The notes under the pieces were generated by a model. It worked only from the letters and a program-made list of their open reading frames with translations. It did not search any database and was not told where the DNA came from. A program made the translations under genes and the position numbers. Source: Glandiceps talaboti (taxonomy: Eukaryota > Hemichordata > Enteropneusta > Spengelidae). Taken from it: a DNA stretch of 64,000 nt. Location: assembly GCF_964340395.1 (NCBI RefSeq), contig NC_135562.1, positions 7,390,134 through 7,454,133 of the forward strand, in the 5' to 3' direction. Positions within the stretch are counted from its first letter, which is position 1; every line of letters starts with the position of its first letter. This document shows positions 11,852 through 23,814 of the stretch, piece by piece.

Positions 11852-12180
11852 ATTACTTGCACTGGTGTGTGCTCACATACTAGTCACTGGTATTTGCACT
11901 GCAGTGCTATACCGAAAATATAATTGCATACCTACATGCAAATGATATGCAAATGAGGATGTGATTGTTCGCTACACGTGTAATCACGTGATCACGCTGT
12001 ATGATTTTTATGGAAATTTGCCTTTTCAGATAAACATGTAATAATAACAGAACCCCATTCCACGTGAGTTCGGGGGGGGGGGGGGGGGTATTTGCACTAC
12101 ACTCGTGAAAGTGCAGGCACAGAGAACACTTCAAGTACTCGTGTATATACCCCAAGTATGCCACACCTGCACTCATAATA
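11852..12180 (+). repeat. Fold-back repeat family R1, copy 2
   Basis: It has the same block order as copy 1: ATTACTTGCAC, the paired octamer at 11936-11957, a CACGTGATCACG block, AGATAAACATG, AATAACAGAACCCC and CACACCTGCACTC near the end. The left arm of the internal palindrome is replaced by a poly-G run (12071-12089). Confidence 0.65.
12071..12089 (+). repeat. Poly-G tract
   Basis: An almost uninterrupted run of about 19 G residues sits within repeat R1 copy 2. Its length in the assembly should be treated as uncertain. Confidence 0.9.
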
Positions 12181-13029
12181 TTAATATGATAGCAAAAAAG
12201 GGGAGAAAAAGTATAAAAGTAATTCTACATTCAGCTATCTGAGTGTATTTTTCTTCTAAACACCATATATTATTTCAGTGAGTCTGACATTGAATTTAAC
12301 ATAATTTAATTTTATAATTGAAAAAGATGTTTCTCAGATTATAAAAAAAAAACATTTCTAAAGCTAACAAACGGGGAATAAATGTATTTTAAAAAACGAT
12401 TCCATGTTTATAAACCTTCATAGTGGATATTTCTTTCATATTAAAAAATTGATTTGTACAGAAAAATGAAACAAGTGAAAATCATTAAATTTTGATAACA
12501 TGAACCTTCAAGTTCTAACAGCTAAATCTAATCCCTTCTAGTATTAATCCATGTTCATGAGCTTATTTTAACTTACAAATTCGTGAAATTCCAAGGAAAG
12601 CGGATCAGACAATTTTTTCACTTTATCAAAGAAATAAAACCAGAACATCATTATGATTTCATCCCTAGAAATAAACAGGTAAAAATGAATACCATTAACA
12701 GGAAATTATGAAATTAATTATTGATATTTTCATTACATCATAAAGCCATTCATTATCCAACTTACGTAAAATACCAGTATGCAAATATGGAACAACTCAG
12801 AGAAAAGGGTTATTAAGAGCAAGCCAATGCAATTATAATTCTTGTAATATCACTAATTGTGGCGGATGTTGTTTTAACATTTTAAAATTGATCTGTGTGT
12901 ATAGTTTGCCTGAATGTATTACATTGTTTTTTGAGTCAATACACCCACTGCACTCATTATAATACATGTGTATATAATGTTGCCAATAATCTTTTCACCA
13001 TTTTGTTTGACTGGATCAGTTTTAATTTG
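12181..13029. other. AT-rich non-coding stretch
   Basis: I see nothing identifiable here. Confidence 0.4.
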
Positions 13030-14725
13030 GCAAATTGAGCTCCTAAAATTAGGCATATGTCTTTTATATGGATAGACTTGAGCCTTTATGAGTTGCAAAC
13101 AAAGGTACCTTACATGTAAATTACACCTTTTTCTGTCATTTGATCAGTCATATTTGCCAACCAAGCTCGTAAGATAAGGCTTGATAATGGTTGCAAAGAG
13201 AGCTCCTTAAATTAATCATTTGTCTTTCATTATATTATGTCATAAGAGTTGGTAACCGAGCTCCTAGAATTACTAAATTATGTCTCTCATTGGATGAGTG
13301 TAGTGAGTTGACTAACCAAGCTAATAAAATTGGGTATATGTCTCTCATTGGATGAGTCTGGTGAGTTGCCTAACCCATCTAATAAAATTGGGTATATGTC
13401 TCCCATTGGAAGAGTCTGATGAGTTGCCTAACCAAGCTAATAAAATTGGGGATATGTCTCTCATTGGATGAGTCTGGTGAGTTGCCTAACCCATCTAATA
13501 AAATTGGGTATATGTCTCTCATTGGATGAGTCTGGTGAGTTGCCTAACCCATCTAATAAAATTGGGTATATGTCTCTCATTGGATGAGTGTAGTGAGTTG
13601 CCTAACCAAGCTAATAAAATTGGGTATATGGTATATATCTCTCATTGGATGAGTCTGGTGAGTTGCCTAACCCATCTAATAAAATTGGGTATATGTCTCT
13701 CATTGGATGAGTCTGATGAGTTGCCTAACCAAGCTAATAAAATTGGGTATATGTCTCTCATTGGATGAGTCTGGTGAGTTGCCTAACCCATCTAATAAAA
13801 TTGGGTATATGTCTCTCATTGGATGAGTGTAGTGAGTTGCCTAACCAAGCTAATAAAATTGGGTATATGTCTCTCATTGGATGAGTCTGGTGAGTTGCCT
13901 AACCCATCTAATAAAATTGGGTATATGTCTCCCATTGGAAGAGTCTGATGAGTTGCCTAACCAAGCTAATAAAATTGGGTATATGTCTCTCATTGGATGA
14001 GTCTGGTGAGTTGCCTAACCCATCTAATAAAATTGGGTATATGTCTCTCATTGGATGAGTCTGGTGAGTTGCCTAACCCATCTAATAAAATTGGGTATAT
14101 GTCTCTCATTGGATGAGTGTAGTGAGTTGCCTAACCAAGCTAATAAAATTGGGTATATGTCTCTCATTGGATGAGTCTGGTGAGTTGCCTAACCCATCTA
14201 ATAAAATTGGGTATATGTCTCCCATTGGAAGAGTCTGATGAGTTGCCTAACCAAGCTAATAAAATTGGGTATATGTCTCTCATTGGATGAGTCTGGTGAG
14301 TTGCCTAACCCATCTAATAAAATTGGGTATATGTCTCCCATTGGATGAGTGTGATGAGTTGCCTAACCAAGCTAATAGAATTGGGTATATGTCTCTCATT
14401 GGATGAGTCTGGTGAGTTGCCTAACCCATCTAATAAAATTGGGTATATGTCTCCCATTGGATGAGTCTGATGAGTTGCCTAACCAAGCTAATAAAAGTGG
14501 GTATATGTCTCCCATTGGATGAGTCTGGTGAGTTGCATAACCCAGCTAATAAAATTGGGTATATATCTCCCATTAGATGAGTCTGGTGAGTTGCTTAACC
14601 AAATTAAATAAAATTGGGTATATATCTCCCATTAGATGAGTCTGGTGAGTTGCTTAACCAAGCTAATAAAATTGGGTATATGTCTCTCATTGGATGAGTC
14701 TAGTTGCTCACCGAGCTCCTAAAAT
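13030..14725 (+). repeat. 58-bp minisatellite with higher-order structure
   Basis: About 24 good units start at 13329, 13387, 13445, 13503, 13561 and onward at exact 58-bp steps, with degenerate units from about 13030 and after 14671. The unit contains ATTGGGTATATGTCTCTCAT, GGATGAGTCTGGTGAGTTGC and CTAACCCATCTAATAAA. Three variants alternate: C (GTCTGG...CCCATC), B (CCCATTGGAAGAGTCTGATG...CCAAGC) and A (GTGTAG...CCAAGC). The order C-B-C-C-A occurs at 13329-13618 and 13858-14147; C-B-C-A occurs at 13619-13857 with a 7-bp insertion. As 58 is not a multiple of three, open frames across it are incidental. Confidence 0.95.
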
Positions 14726-15126
14726 ATGCAAGTATATTTTCCTCTGTTACCTGAAAACATAAATTAAAATATATTACCGCTGTCCCTTGTTAATTACGTC
14801 ACCACTTTCCTATATCATTATTTTGTAAAACCCACACGATGTCTCAGTTTACCTGTATCCAAATGGATTTCTGCAACAGATGTTGATTGTCTGAATTGAC
14901 AGACTGTAGTATAAAAAATTATTTCTTTGCTGTTTATTAAAAGTATGAAAATTAATACATCTCAGTGATATAGAAGAAATTACCTGCAAATTGATGATTA
15001 AAATTGATTATCAAGGAAGATATTTTCAAAATTGTGAATTATTACTGTTACAAAAACATGGATGTAGGCTCACATGGTTTTATTGAAAATTGAAGTACTT
15101 TAAATTACATATTTTGTGAACTGTAG
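14726..15126. other. AT-rich non-coding stretch
   Basis: Nothing identifiable is seen. Confidence 0.4.
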
Positions 15127-15591
15127 ATGTTTTTGATATCGTACGAATCATGGTCAAAAGGTTACGTTTACTTTAATGGAGTTGCTATTCATAAAGAAAT
15201 AAACTCTGCAGTGTTGTTGAATACCAGCAAATACCTGCAGAGCTGTATTGTGAGAACATGTGGTGAAAAACACAGCGTGGGTTTTATGGTTTTAAGTGAC
15301 GTACATGTATGCGTACTTCTAAATAACAACATAGATTATAAATTAGACCCAGATTAGATATTCTGTCTACCTTGGATTTTAGGTTATTAGAATTGGGTGA
15401 TAATTTACAAAGAAAATGCTGCTGAAACAAAATATTTTGTGGCACTTCCTTGGTATTTTGGTGATTACTCCAAGCAAAATGTATGTGGTTCTAATTACGC
15501 GCCTTTCAAAAATGTGTACGGCTTATATTTAACTTTTTCATATTTTTATCATTTTGGGCATCATATGCATAATGTCTCTATTTTTGTTTAA
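15127..15591 (+). other. Two adjacent short open frames of unknown status
   Basis: An ATG-initiated frame (15127-15357, 76 codons) is followed by a second open frame (about 15397-15591). Both have protein-like composition, with pieces such as SYESWSKGYVYFNGVAIHKE and TKYFVALPWYFGDYSKQN. The first starts just after CTGTAG, a possible acceptor. There is no convincing donor and no recognisable family. They could be fragments of a decayed gene or chance open frames. Confidence 0.13.
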
Positions 15592-16329
15592 AGTTCATTT
15601 TCACTTAATTTTACAATGTATTTTCCAACCACTTAAAAGAATTTAAGATCAATAGAAAAAGTTGGGTTTGTTCAGGAAAATCACAATCTTTCGTCTGCTT
15701 GTCCTTAATGATATAGCTAATGCAGTGTATCAGCTGTAATCTGGATGTCGAAATTAGCCATGTTGTTACACGTTTTCCTAGAATGTAGAGTTAACGATTT
15801 GATAATCCCATACTCATAAATGTCACACCTCTGGCTTGGTTACAATTATTCAGTTTCTAGACATTTCTCTCTAGGCACAACAAGGGACTTAGCCTTAGCT
15901 AGAGCACCAGCTGCGAGACTTAATCACCGTGTACCTCAGCCAATCTTCCTTCATCCTGAATAGGTTTGAATAACGTACAGATAGAGTCATGTAAATCTGG
16001 CTGTTCACCTCAAAAGAAATGTTGTACATTGTCCAAATGATCTGCCATATAGCATCAGCGAACACATACTTTGATAAATTCACTCACCCATGTACATGTA
16101 GTCTAGATTTAACAAGTATATTGAATAAATCAGTATGTCTGTTTCTCATGGCAACAACATTTACCTTGACAACAGCCTCCTTTTATCTAAGAGGTCTGGT
16201 AACCCACCCGTACAATGCAATTTTGCTCTAGACAAGACGCACTTGTAATGTTTCCGACAATGTGTCTGATTTTATACATCAAAATTCTGCTAGATCTAAC
16301 ATTTACAATCTCAGCCTTATCTCGTCAGA
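15592..16329. other. Non-coding stretch
   Basis: Nothing supported. Confidence 0.35.
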
Positions 16330-16640
16330 ATTTCAGCACTGTCATCTCAGATTTACAGCAGTCCTGTCATATCTACAGCTCTGTCATCACTGTCCTGCAA
16401 GGGCTATATGTATAGCAGGTCTTCTTAGATGTACCGCCCTGTTTTGTCATATTTGTAACATGTTCAAATCAAAAAAGGAATTTCTGAATTATTCGGACAT
16501 GCAGCCTGCATTACTACCCTGTTATATTTACAGTCCTGTCATACTTGTATCAGATATATACAGCACTGTCCTCATGTATCAGATACAAAATAATGCATAT
16601 ACACGGCACTGTCCTCATATATACAGCCATGTCACATAAA
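16330..16640 (+). repeat. Degenerate short repeats based on CTGTCAT / TACAGC
   Basis: The words CTGTCATAT, ATCTACAGC, ACTGTCCTCATAT and TATACAGC recur irregularly through this 310-bp segment, giving one incidental long frame. The pattern looks like an old minisatellite with a unit near 20-40 bp. Confidence 0.5.
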
Positions 16641-17139
16641 AACATTGAGGAGGTAAAGTTTTAATATCACTTAGATGAGAAAACTTGGTAACGAGGAAGA
16701 GTTCACTTTCTGTACAGCTTTACAATTAATGTATCTTACCAAAGGTAACAGTTAGTAGTTTTATCACTTTCTCTGTACACATACACAATGTATATGTACT
16801 ACTTGGAATTCATGTGCTCTGTTTTTGGTTATTGCAATGCAACATAACCCTGTCAGAAATGAATGGGTCACCCGAGTATTGAACATGTAACGCCTGTAAT
16901 AAATTGAATTTGGATATGGCTGTAGAATTAATTAGGCCAGTACAGCCCTAGGTGACAGTAATCCCACAATGTACAACACCTTTAGGTACAACTGTGTATT
17001 ACCCATAATTCATTTCGGGTTAAATATCAGTATGGTCACAGACACTTCCTTGCCTGATGTGGTATGGTTCACTGCAGCATTTGTATAATCAACACATTTG
17101 TAATACAAATGCATGATACATTTTTACCTACGCATGATG
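16641..17139. other. Non-coding stretch
   Basis: Nothing supported. Confidence 0.35.
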
Positions 17140-17290
17140 CACACACACACACACAGCATGTGCGCGCGCATGTAATCACGCACACACACACGCATGCACA
17201 CATATACACACATACATACAGATGCATGATGATGATACATGCCAACATACATACCCGCATACATACCGGTACATACATACATTTGACAGT
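17140..17290 (+). repeat. CA / GC / CATA compound microsatellite
   Basis: Alternating purine-pyrimidine runs (CACACACA, GTGCGCGCGCATG, CACGCACACACACA) pass into CATACATA repeats. Long open frames on both strands here are repeat artefacts rich in His, Thr, Val and Cys. Confidence 0.9.
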
Positions 17291-17996
17291 GTTTTGTACA
17301 TTGGCTTGATGTCCATGTGTAAATAGTCATGAAAGGGGTATGGACAATTTACTTGTTTGTCACTAAATTGTAAATCATAGGATGTTTGATAGGATTTGAT
17401 TACTATTATAGACAGTCATGCATGGTTCAGCAAGTATTTACAAGAATATATTTATGATTCCAAAACCATAACCGAAATTGTAAAAATCTAGCTGTTTGTT
17501 CAGGACACTGGTTTAGAGCTTGACCTGAAAATAAAAATAGAAAGTTAACTTTTTTTGACAGCTGATTTTCTCCTTGAAGTAAGTGATGTATCATTTTACA
17601 GTCTTCTTAACCCAAAAGTGGAATGCCCAACAGAAAGTCTGTTTGACTTTCTCCAACCAACCAACCAAGTAAATTTTTGATTTTCTGATGATTAAAAACG
17701 GAGTTAAAGAAAAATATTAGCCCTAACACATGGGTAGAGTATTGTACGTATCACTTCCGTACTCAATAACCAGAGAGATGATACCCTGTACATGTATATG
17801 TACATATATAGCCTATAATTGCATTTTACTATGTACATATATTGTTAAAGGACTGTCACTTTATACAATCATAACAGAATGCTAGATTATGCTGGTATAT
17901 TGTTGAATTGTTCTGATCAATCTACATATAAGACTGCTGTATTATATACTGAGAAAGCATAGCTGCAGCCATTTCTTTCTTTTCTGTTGGTTACAG
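17291..17996. other. Non-coding stretch
   Basis: Nothing supported beyond isolated splice-like words around 17560-17600. Confidence 0.35.
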
Positions 17997-18118
17997 TCTC
18001 CGTTAAAGTTGTATCTGTTTTTTGCTTTTTACATACCACATGTACACTATCCTATGGAATCTATTTGTGGTCTATAACATATCAATACATCCTGTCACGT
18101 ATATTGATAATATGTGAG
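17997..18118 (+). other. Candidate internal exon, hydrophobic
   Basis: A very strong acceptor (TTTCTTTCTTTTCTGTTGGTTACAG region) and the donor TGTGAG|GTAACTG bound 122 bases. Only the frame starting with two bases of a split codon is open. It gives SVKVVSVFCFLHTTCTLSYG then IYLWSITYQYILSRILIICE, which would be membrane-like. AT-rich DNA can give such a frame by chance, so the support is mainly the acceptor. Confidence 0.2.
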
Positions 18119-18579
18119 GTAACTGACCCAGACTAGCTGTAAGCTATTTCCTGACTCCCAATTTACCATTTGTTTGGGTATGAAATAAACCAATTTTATT
18201 AATTTTATACACTCCATGTTTCTCTGACATGCAAGTACTCTCTCATACTCGCTGGAAGTTCCTAAGCTATGGAATTAATATGACTCTGACAATATTGATG
18301 ATACCCCTTTCCATCTGATGTCACAATATATGGAAATTTTTGGTAACAATCTATTGTATGGAATAGTTGCTGAATATAAAGGCTAGTATCAAGTATTCAA
18401 TCAGTTCAGAATCTATACGTACAGATGTGTTAGACTCCCAGGGAGGTTTTCACACCACTTTGAGATGACGATATTAAGTGACATAATCACACACAGCATT
18501 GATGACAATGCTGATTACAGGTGATGTTGTTTGTGTGGACATGTTTCCCCTAGTGTATTCTATGCATTGTTAAAAGTAT
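18119..18579. other. Non-coding stretch
   Basis: Nothing supported. Confidence 0.35.
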
Positions 18580-19560
18580 ATGTCTTCATCACAGAAACCT
18601 CCAATCGTACCCTAACCTGTCCACACTGCCAACTTTGATTACTAGGAGTCAGTGATAAACTTGATGTGACATCAATCGTCAGCTCACCCACGTCACCCAG
18701 TTGTTAGAACCCTTGGTTTTACTTAATGTCGTGTTTGCTATCACCTCATCCACATCCTTCATTTTAACGGAACATAAATGGTTCCATTGAGATTCTGTTT
18801 ACATCTTGTCCACACTACCGACTTTGATAGAACCTTGTGTTTTATGTTATGACGTGTTATATCTGCCTTCATCTCACCTGCATCATTTCCAGATGCTGTC
18901 TTTTATCATGTGCAAATCACTGACTTTGTTATGGTTTTACTTAACATGTCATCAGATGCCATCATGTCACCGTCTGTTTTCATGTAACACAACAGTTTCC
19001 AGTAAGTTTATGTTTTCATCATGTCCACACTGTAAGCCTTACGATATGATATATGTGTTTTCCCTTCATCTCACCCAGGTTGTTCATTTAGTGGAAATCA
19101 CACGTTACCAGGAAGAATCTGTTTACATCATGCCCACACTGTCAGCCTTGATAGAAGATCATGCTTAAGTTTTAATATGGCAGTGTTTTATCTCACCCAC
19201 ATCATTCACTTAGTGGAACTTAAAGGTTTCCACACTCGGCATTGACGTGACAGACCACAGCTTAAGACATGTGTTTTGCCTTCACCTCGCCCACATTGTT
19301 CATTTAGTGGAAAACAAAGGTGTCCAGTAACTTTATGTTTTTGTGTCCACAAGGCCGACTTTGTTATCGGACTCTTGGTTTTACTTGATGTCTTGATTGG
19401 CATCATCTCACCCACATCATACAATTTTAGTGGAACATAAATTACAGTAAGATTATATTTCCATCTTGCCCGCACTGCTTGTTTTGATAGAAACTATTGT
19501 TTACAATCATCTCACTGAAATCATTCATTAATTTGTGGAACACAAAGGTTTCCAAACTGT
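18580..19560 (+). repeat. Degenerate tandem array, ~95-200 bp spacing
   Basis: A block like CATCTCACCCACATCATTCA, TTTAGTGGAACATAAA and GGTTTCC recurs at about 18740, 18870, 19068, 19190, 19284, 19404 and 19507. It is interleaved with CACTG.CGACTTTGATAG and a GTTTAC-ATC-TGTCC block. Frames running through it on either strand are not conserved between units. Confidence 0.6.
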
Positions 19561-20137
19561 CATGCTTCGTGAAGACCCAAGAATGCTTCCCTAGCTGATT
19601 CTTTTATCAACATAAGAAGTCTAGGAGGTCGTAACATGCATGTCATACCACACAGGGGTTTTAGACACTCATCATCAAGTCGCTGGCTAATTAGTGTGAT
19701 GGTACCCACAAGGTTATTTCCACCATATCATTATCGACTTCCTAAGTTAATTGCTCAATTTCAATCACAGTTATTGGGGAACAGTAGATTACGCCTATTA
19801 GTCAAGCCAAATTAATCACCCTAATTCTCACATTTCGTAGGACCTTGAAAGTTGTTTTTATTCTCTTCATTATCAAAAGTTTTATCTGTCATGTCTCAGT
19901 GCAAATTGTACAGGATACTTGTATGAAAAGTCATGAAACTGTAATGTTTGAATCCCAAAGACTTGGATATGTAGTATTTTATCAGACTGAGTGCAACCAT
20001 AAGACAATAATAGGGATTATTCTTTTCTTCAGAGCCAACCAGTTGAATAGATCTTGCAGGTGTATATTTTTTGTACCCTAATCCTAATCCTAGTCCTACA
20101 TTGGCCTAGAAAGTCTTTTAGAGAACTACAGGTAGGT
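19561..20137. other. Non-coding stretch
   Basis: Nothing supported. Confidence 0.35.
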
Positions 20138-20445
20138 CTATATAATAATAATAATAATCTTTATTCGTCCAAATAAATTCGGAAATTTGTTGAATGGTCG
20201 CCACATTAGCAGCGCCCTAGTGCCCTAGTGTTGAAGAAGCTGGGGGAAACCGGAGTGCCCGGGGACAACCTGCATTGTGCGTTGTTTGGCAGGGTCAAAC
20301 TGAGCATCACCCTTCTTACATACAGGCCTGGTTAAATTTTAAATCAAACCCAGCTGACACCAGGCGGATTTGAGAGCCCAGGCTGCAGAGGTAAGAGGGG
20401 TACGAGCTAACCGCTCGGCCACCAACAACCCATATATTAAACAGG
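20138..20445 (-). mobile_element. tRNA-derived SINE
   Basis: Read on the minus strand, the element begins near 20443 with a tRNA-like head. GTGGCCGAGCGGTTAGCTCG matches a Leu/Ser-type A box, and about 30 bp later CTCTCAAATCC is a decayed B box. A G+C-rich body follows (GGGCACTCCGGTTTCCCCCA region), then GAATAAAGATT and an (ATT)n tail ending near 20138. This head-body-short-tail order is that of a tRNA-derived SINE mobilised by a LINE. The segment is much richer in G+C than its surroundings. No clear target duplication was seen. Confidence 0.75.
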
Positions 20446-20499
20446 TGGCTTTGGAACCTACTCATCAATTACCACTAGTTTTACTTATCTATTTAAGCT

Positions 20500-20830
20500 T
20501 TCTAAAGCAGCCATATGGATGAGGATTGCGTATTTATTTTTTGATTTTTAATTTATAAAAAGATTTCCCTATGGCTTTCTACTTGAAAAATACATGTGAT
20601 ACAACATTTACGAAGTCTGTAACATTGCAAAAAGCTAAAGAAATGTGTAAAATGTTTGTTATTGTACGTACAATAACAAAGATTTGACACATTTATTAAT
20701 TTGTCGCAATTTATTAAGTTACAAACAAGGACTTAGCTTATATGTTGTTTCACATTGACTTTTTCCAAGTAGGAAGCCGTGATAAAATTGTTTCATTTAT
20801 AAGTTAAAAGTCAAAACTAAATACACACAT
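20500..20830. repeat. Palindrome-bearing dispersed repeat R7, copy 1
   Basis: It contains a perfect 24-bp palindrome at about 20659-20682 (arm TTGTTATTGTAC), then AATTTATTAAGTTACAAACA and a TGTTGTTTC.CATTG block. The same order occurs at 26480-26800 and, more decayed, at 55960-56150. The left edge (GCCATATGGATGAGGATT...TTTTTAATTTA) is the reverse complement of the right edge of copy 2, so the family probably has long terminal inverted repeats. Confidence 0.55.
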
Positions 20831-21028
20831 ACGTGTACATATTGTCAAGATCTCTTGAAATACAAGTTGACAGATCTCAAGCCTTCTCTTATATATTCTT
20901 TTACTAGTCTAAGAGTGACAAATTTATGACCTTACACATTCTACAATTTAAACCACTGTTGTTGGCCGAGAAAAGGTGACATGTGTGTAGGTACCAGAGT
21001 AATTTTCCCATTTTCATGAAAGCAGATT

Positions 21029-22279
21029 TATTAGCACAACTGAACTGAGGTTCAGTAGTGCTATAGGGATCGCCCGGCGTCTGTCTGTGTGTGTGTGTGT
21101 ATGTGTGTAAACAACTTAAACTCAAAAACTGCTTAACCGATTGCCATGATATTTGGTGGGTCCATTACCTTGGGTGTCTAGTTGGGAAATTGTTCAAATC
21201 AAAATGATCGCATCACAGATGTGTGATTTGGGTCAAAAAATGTGATTTTTGGTCAAAAAACTTAAACTCAGAAACTACTGGGCAGATTGGTGCGAAATTT
21301 GATGGGAACATTCTTAATATAAGGGGATGTAAAGTAAGATTTGTCCATGACGGGATGATTCCATCAGTGATATGCAAATTAGGGCTAAAAATGTGTCTTT
21401 TTGGTTACAAATCAATAATTCCAAAACTACTGAGCAGATTGGGCTGAAATTTAATGGGAATGTATCTAGGGATGTATGGACAAAGAAATATTAAGCATAC
21501 CATGATTCCATGAGTGATATGCAAATTAGGTGTAAAAATGTTCATTTTTGGTCAAAAACTTATATCTCAAAAAGTACTTGGTCACCGAGTCTGAAACTTG
21601 GTGAGATGTTCTGCATGTTATTCTTCAAAACATTTTGACAAAATTGGCCCTAGCAACCATGACCACGCCCTTAGCAACAACCAAATGGCAGTATATTTTG
21701 GTCAAATAACAACATCATATGGTAGGCAAATGAATAAACATTCAAAAAATGTATGCAAATACCGTAGCAACTATGACCACGCCCATAGCAAAAGCCAAAC
21801 GGTCGTGTATTTCACAAAGATAACAACAGGGATTAATAGGCAATTGAATAAACGTTCAAAAAATGTATGTAAATATGCCTAGCAACAAGACCACGCCCAT
21901 AGCAACAGCCAAATAATCACATATATTGCAAAGATAACAACAGGAATAGAAGACAAGTGAATAAACATTCAAAAAATGTATGCAAGTGTGCCTAGCAACA
22001 AGACCACGCCCATAGCAACAGCCAAATGATCACATATATTGTGAAGATAACAATGGAGATTAATAGACAATTGAATAAACATTCAAAAAATGTATGTAAA
22101 TATGCCTAGCAACAAGACCACATCCATAGCAACAGCCAAATGATAGCATATATCGTAAAGATAGCAACATGGTTGGATAGGCAACTGGATAGTCATTCAC
22201 CAAATGAACACTTATTGTTCGCATGTTAGCATTTTTAAAAACTGTACAGTTGTGCTACAACGCCATTGGCGGTATTTTT
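21029..22279 (+). mobile_element. Non-autonomous element R5, full-length copy
   Basis: The left end reads TTAGCACAACTG followed by an imperfect palindrome (CTGAACTGAGGTTCAG), GGGATCGCCCGGCGTCTGTC and a TG run. The right end reads CAGTTGTGCTACAA followed by a palindrome (CGCCATTGGCG) and TATTTTT. TAGCACAACTG and CAGTTGTGCTA are perfect 11-bp inverted repeats. The interior has two sections: repeats of AAACTACTG.GCAGATTGG and TGATATGCAAATTAG (to about 21600), then a 114-bp array. A 5' fragment lies at 58175-58545 and a short internally replaced derivative at 23815-24037. No transposase is present. Confidence 0.7.
21640..22200 (+). repeat. 114-bp tandem array inside element R5
   Basis: TAGCAACAAGACCACGCCCA (or a close variant) recurs at about 21652, 21766, 21881, 21994 and 22108, so the spacing is 113-115 bp. 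It is followed each time by TAGCAACAGCCAAATGATC, AAAGATAACAACA and AACATTCAAAAAATGTATG. As 114 is divisible by three, a short frame stays open, but the units accumulate indels and no protein is suggested. Confidence 0.85.
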
Positions 22280-23344
22280 AGATTTGAAGGGATAAATTTT
22301 AAATCTTGGCTATTTTCAGTTTCCTTTTCACAACAAATAATATTTTAACTACCATTTGGACAGGATAGATATTCTTAATCAGAATGGTGCAAACTGATGA
22401 AAACATTAGTTTGCATGATGCTTCATCGGCTCACTGCTAGTACTAAAAGATATACTTATATAACCATACGTTGATAGCATGCTTATGTTCTCCTAAGTAC
22501 CAAGCACAAAGGTTAAAATCCAATATCAAACCATCAATTGAAAATGCCATGTACATTGTATCCATCACTGTTATCACAAAACCTATTTTCAGGGTGGCTG
22601 CTCCAGTCTGTCTTGCTTAAGGTTTCCCTATAGCAATTCTACAAAAGACTTTGTTCAGAATGTTTGTGTGGATGACAGGTTCGAAACAATTTTTAATCAC
22701 AAATCTGTCGAAATTTATTCAACTTAATTAACCATGTGTCGATTGAGTTCCTGAATAGCATTCCCCCATTCTGTCAAAAAGGTGTACTTAGAGCAAAGCA
22801 GAAATGAAATTTGACACGACTCAGATCTCCATTTGACAGCTTGTTACAACAACATGTGGTCTTTTATTGTCGTCTGTGAATGAAAATGTTTAACATTTTG
22901 AATGAAATGAAAGTGTTTTGACACATTTTAATGACTCTGAGGCATTGCTAGTTTTACCAACAGCTTTATTTGGTAGCACAGTTAGACATATGATGTGCAG
23001 TACACATTGGTTGTGAAATGGAGACAAAACCAGTCATGTGTCCTGTACAGTGTATTTAATATGCATCTTTTGTACCAATTCTCTTAAAACATTTCAATTT
23101 TTGAGCTAATTTAAAATTAAAAAATAGAGAAATGTTCACCATCTGTTAATTTATTATTAAACACAGGTTAATAGAAATGAGATCAATACGTGATCAATGA
23201 CCTACACACTGTACCAGTCAACAGGCAAAGAATCACTGATTTCCAAGTTAAAACAAAAATAGCTAGATTTAGTTTGAACTGAAAAAACTTTTGTTGTAAA
23301 ACACAATCAAACATATTAAAGCAAAGTCATTTATTATAGAAAGC
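22280..23344. other. Non-coding stretch
   Basis: Nothing supported. One acceptor-like site at 22592 lacks a good donor. Confidence 0.35.
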
Positions 23345-23600
23345 ATTCAATCAGACAACTAACAATACTTGTTTAATTATTGATTATTTTTTTTAAAAAT
23401 GAACACTGTACTTGTTAATTACATCTACATAATGTAGAGGTCAGTTTTATTGATAAATATATGTAGTACATTACTATTAAACAGTTTGAAGGTGTGACCA
23501 TAATAGGGCACTGTTTTAGGATACAGACTCAAAAATCAATTTGATTGGATATATTGCACCATACTCTGTGTATTGCTACACAAGTGTGTTTTATACCCAT
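23345..23600 (+). repeat. Dispersed repeat R8, copy 1
   Basis: It shares CAGACAAC.AACAATAC at its left and CAAAAATCAATTTGATTGGA followed by ATACCAT-like and TACACAA blocks at its right with 24970-25235. The middle parts are diverged. Confidence 0.5.
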
Positions 23601-23605
23601 AGGTG

Positions 23606-23697
23606 ATTGAATACTGTGCAGGGTGTATATATTTAGTAAGTCAACTCATCAATACAGTGCAGGGTGTATATTTAGTAAGTCAACTCATCAATACAAT
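23606..23697 (+). repeat. 43-bp direct duplication
   Basis: The block CAGTGCAGGGTGTATATTTA plus GTAAGTCAACTCATCAATAC is present twice in tandem, differing by a two-base indel and a few substitutions. Confidence 0.85.
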
Positions 23698-23814
23698 ATC
23701 AGCTGATGTTTATAACTACATGTACATGTATATAAGAATTTTAATGCAACGAATTTTATACATGAACATGTATTATATGCCTCAGGAAAAAAATTAATAA
23801 ACTTAAACTTAAGG

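Noticed and set aside
13526-13768. 80-codon frame with internal peptide repeats
   Set aside because: It is a by-product of the 58-bp array; the frame shifts with each unit and is not kept.
13329-14725. CRISPR-like regular spacing (58-bp array; also the 54-bp array at 36.4 kb)
   Set aside because: Units abut with no unique spacers and the context is eukaryotic; these are minisatellites.
22679-22690. GGTTCGAAAC as a tRNA B box
   Set aside because: No A box or cloverleaf-forming sequence lies at the right distance.
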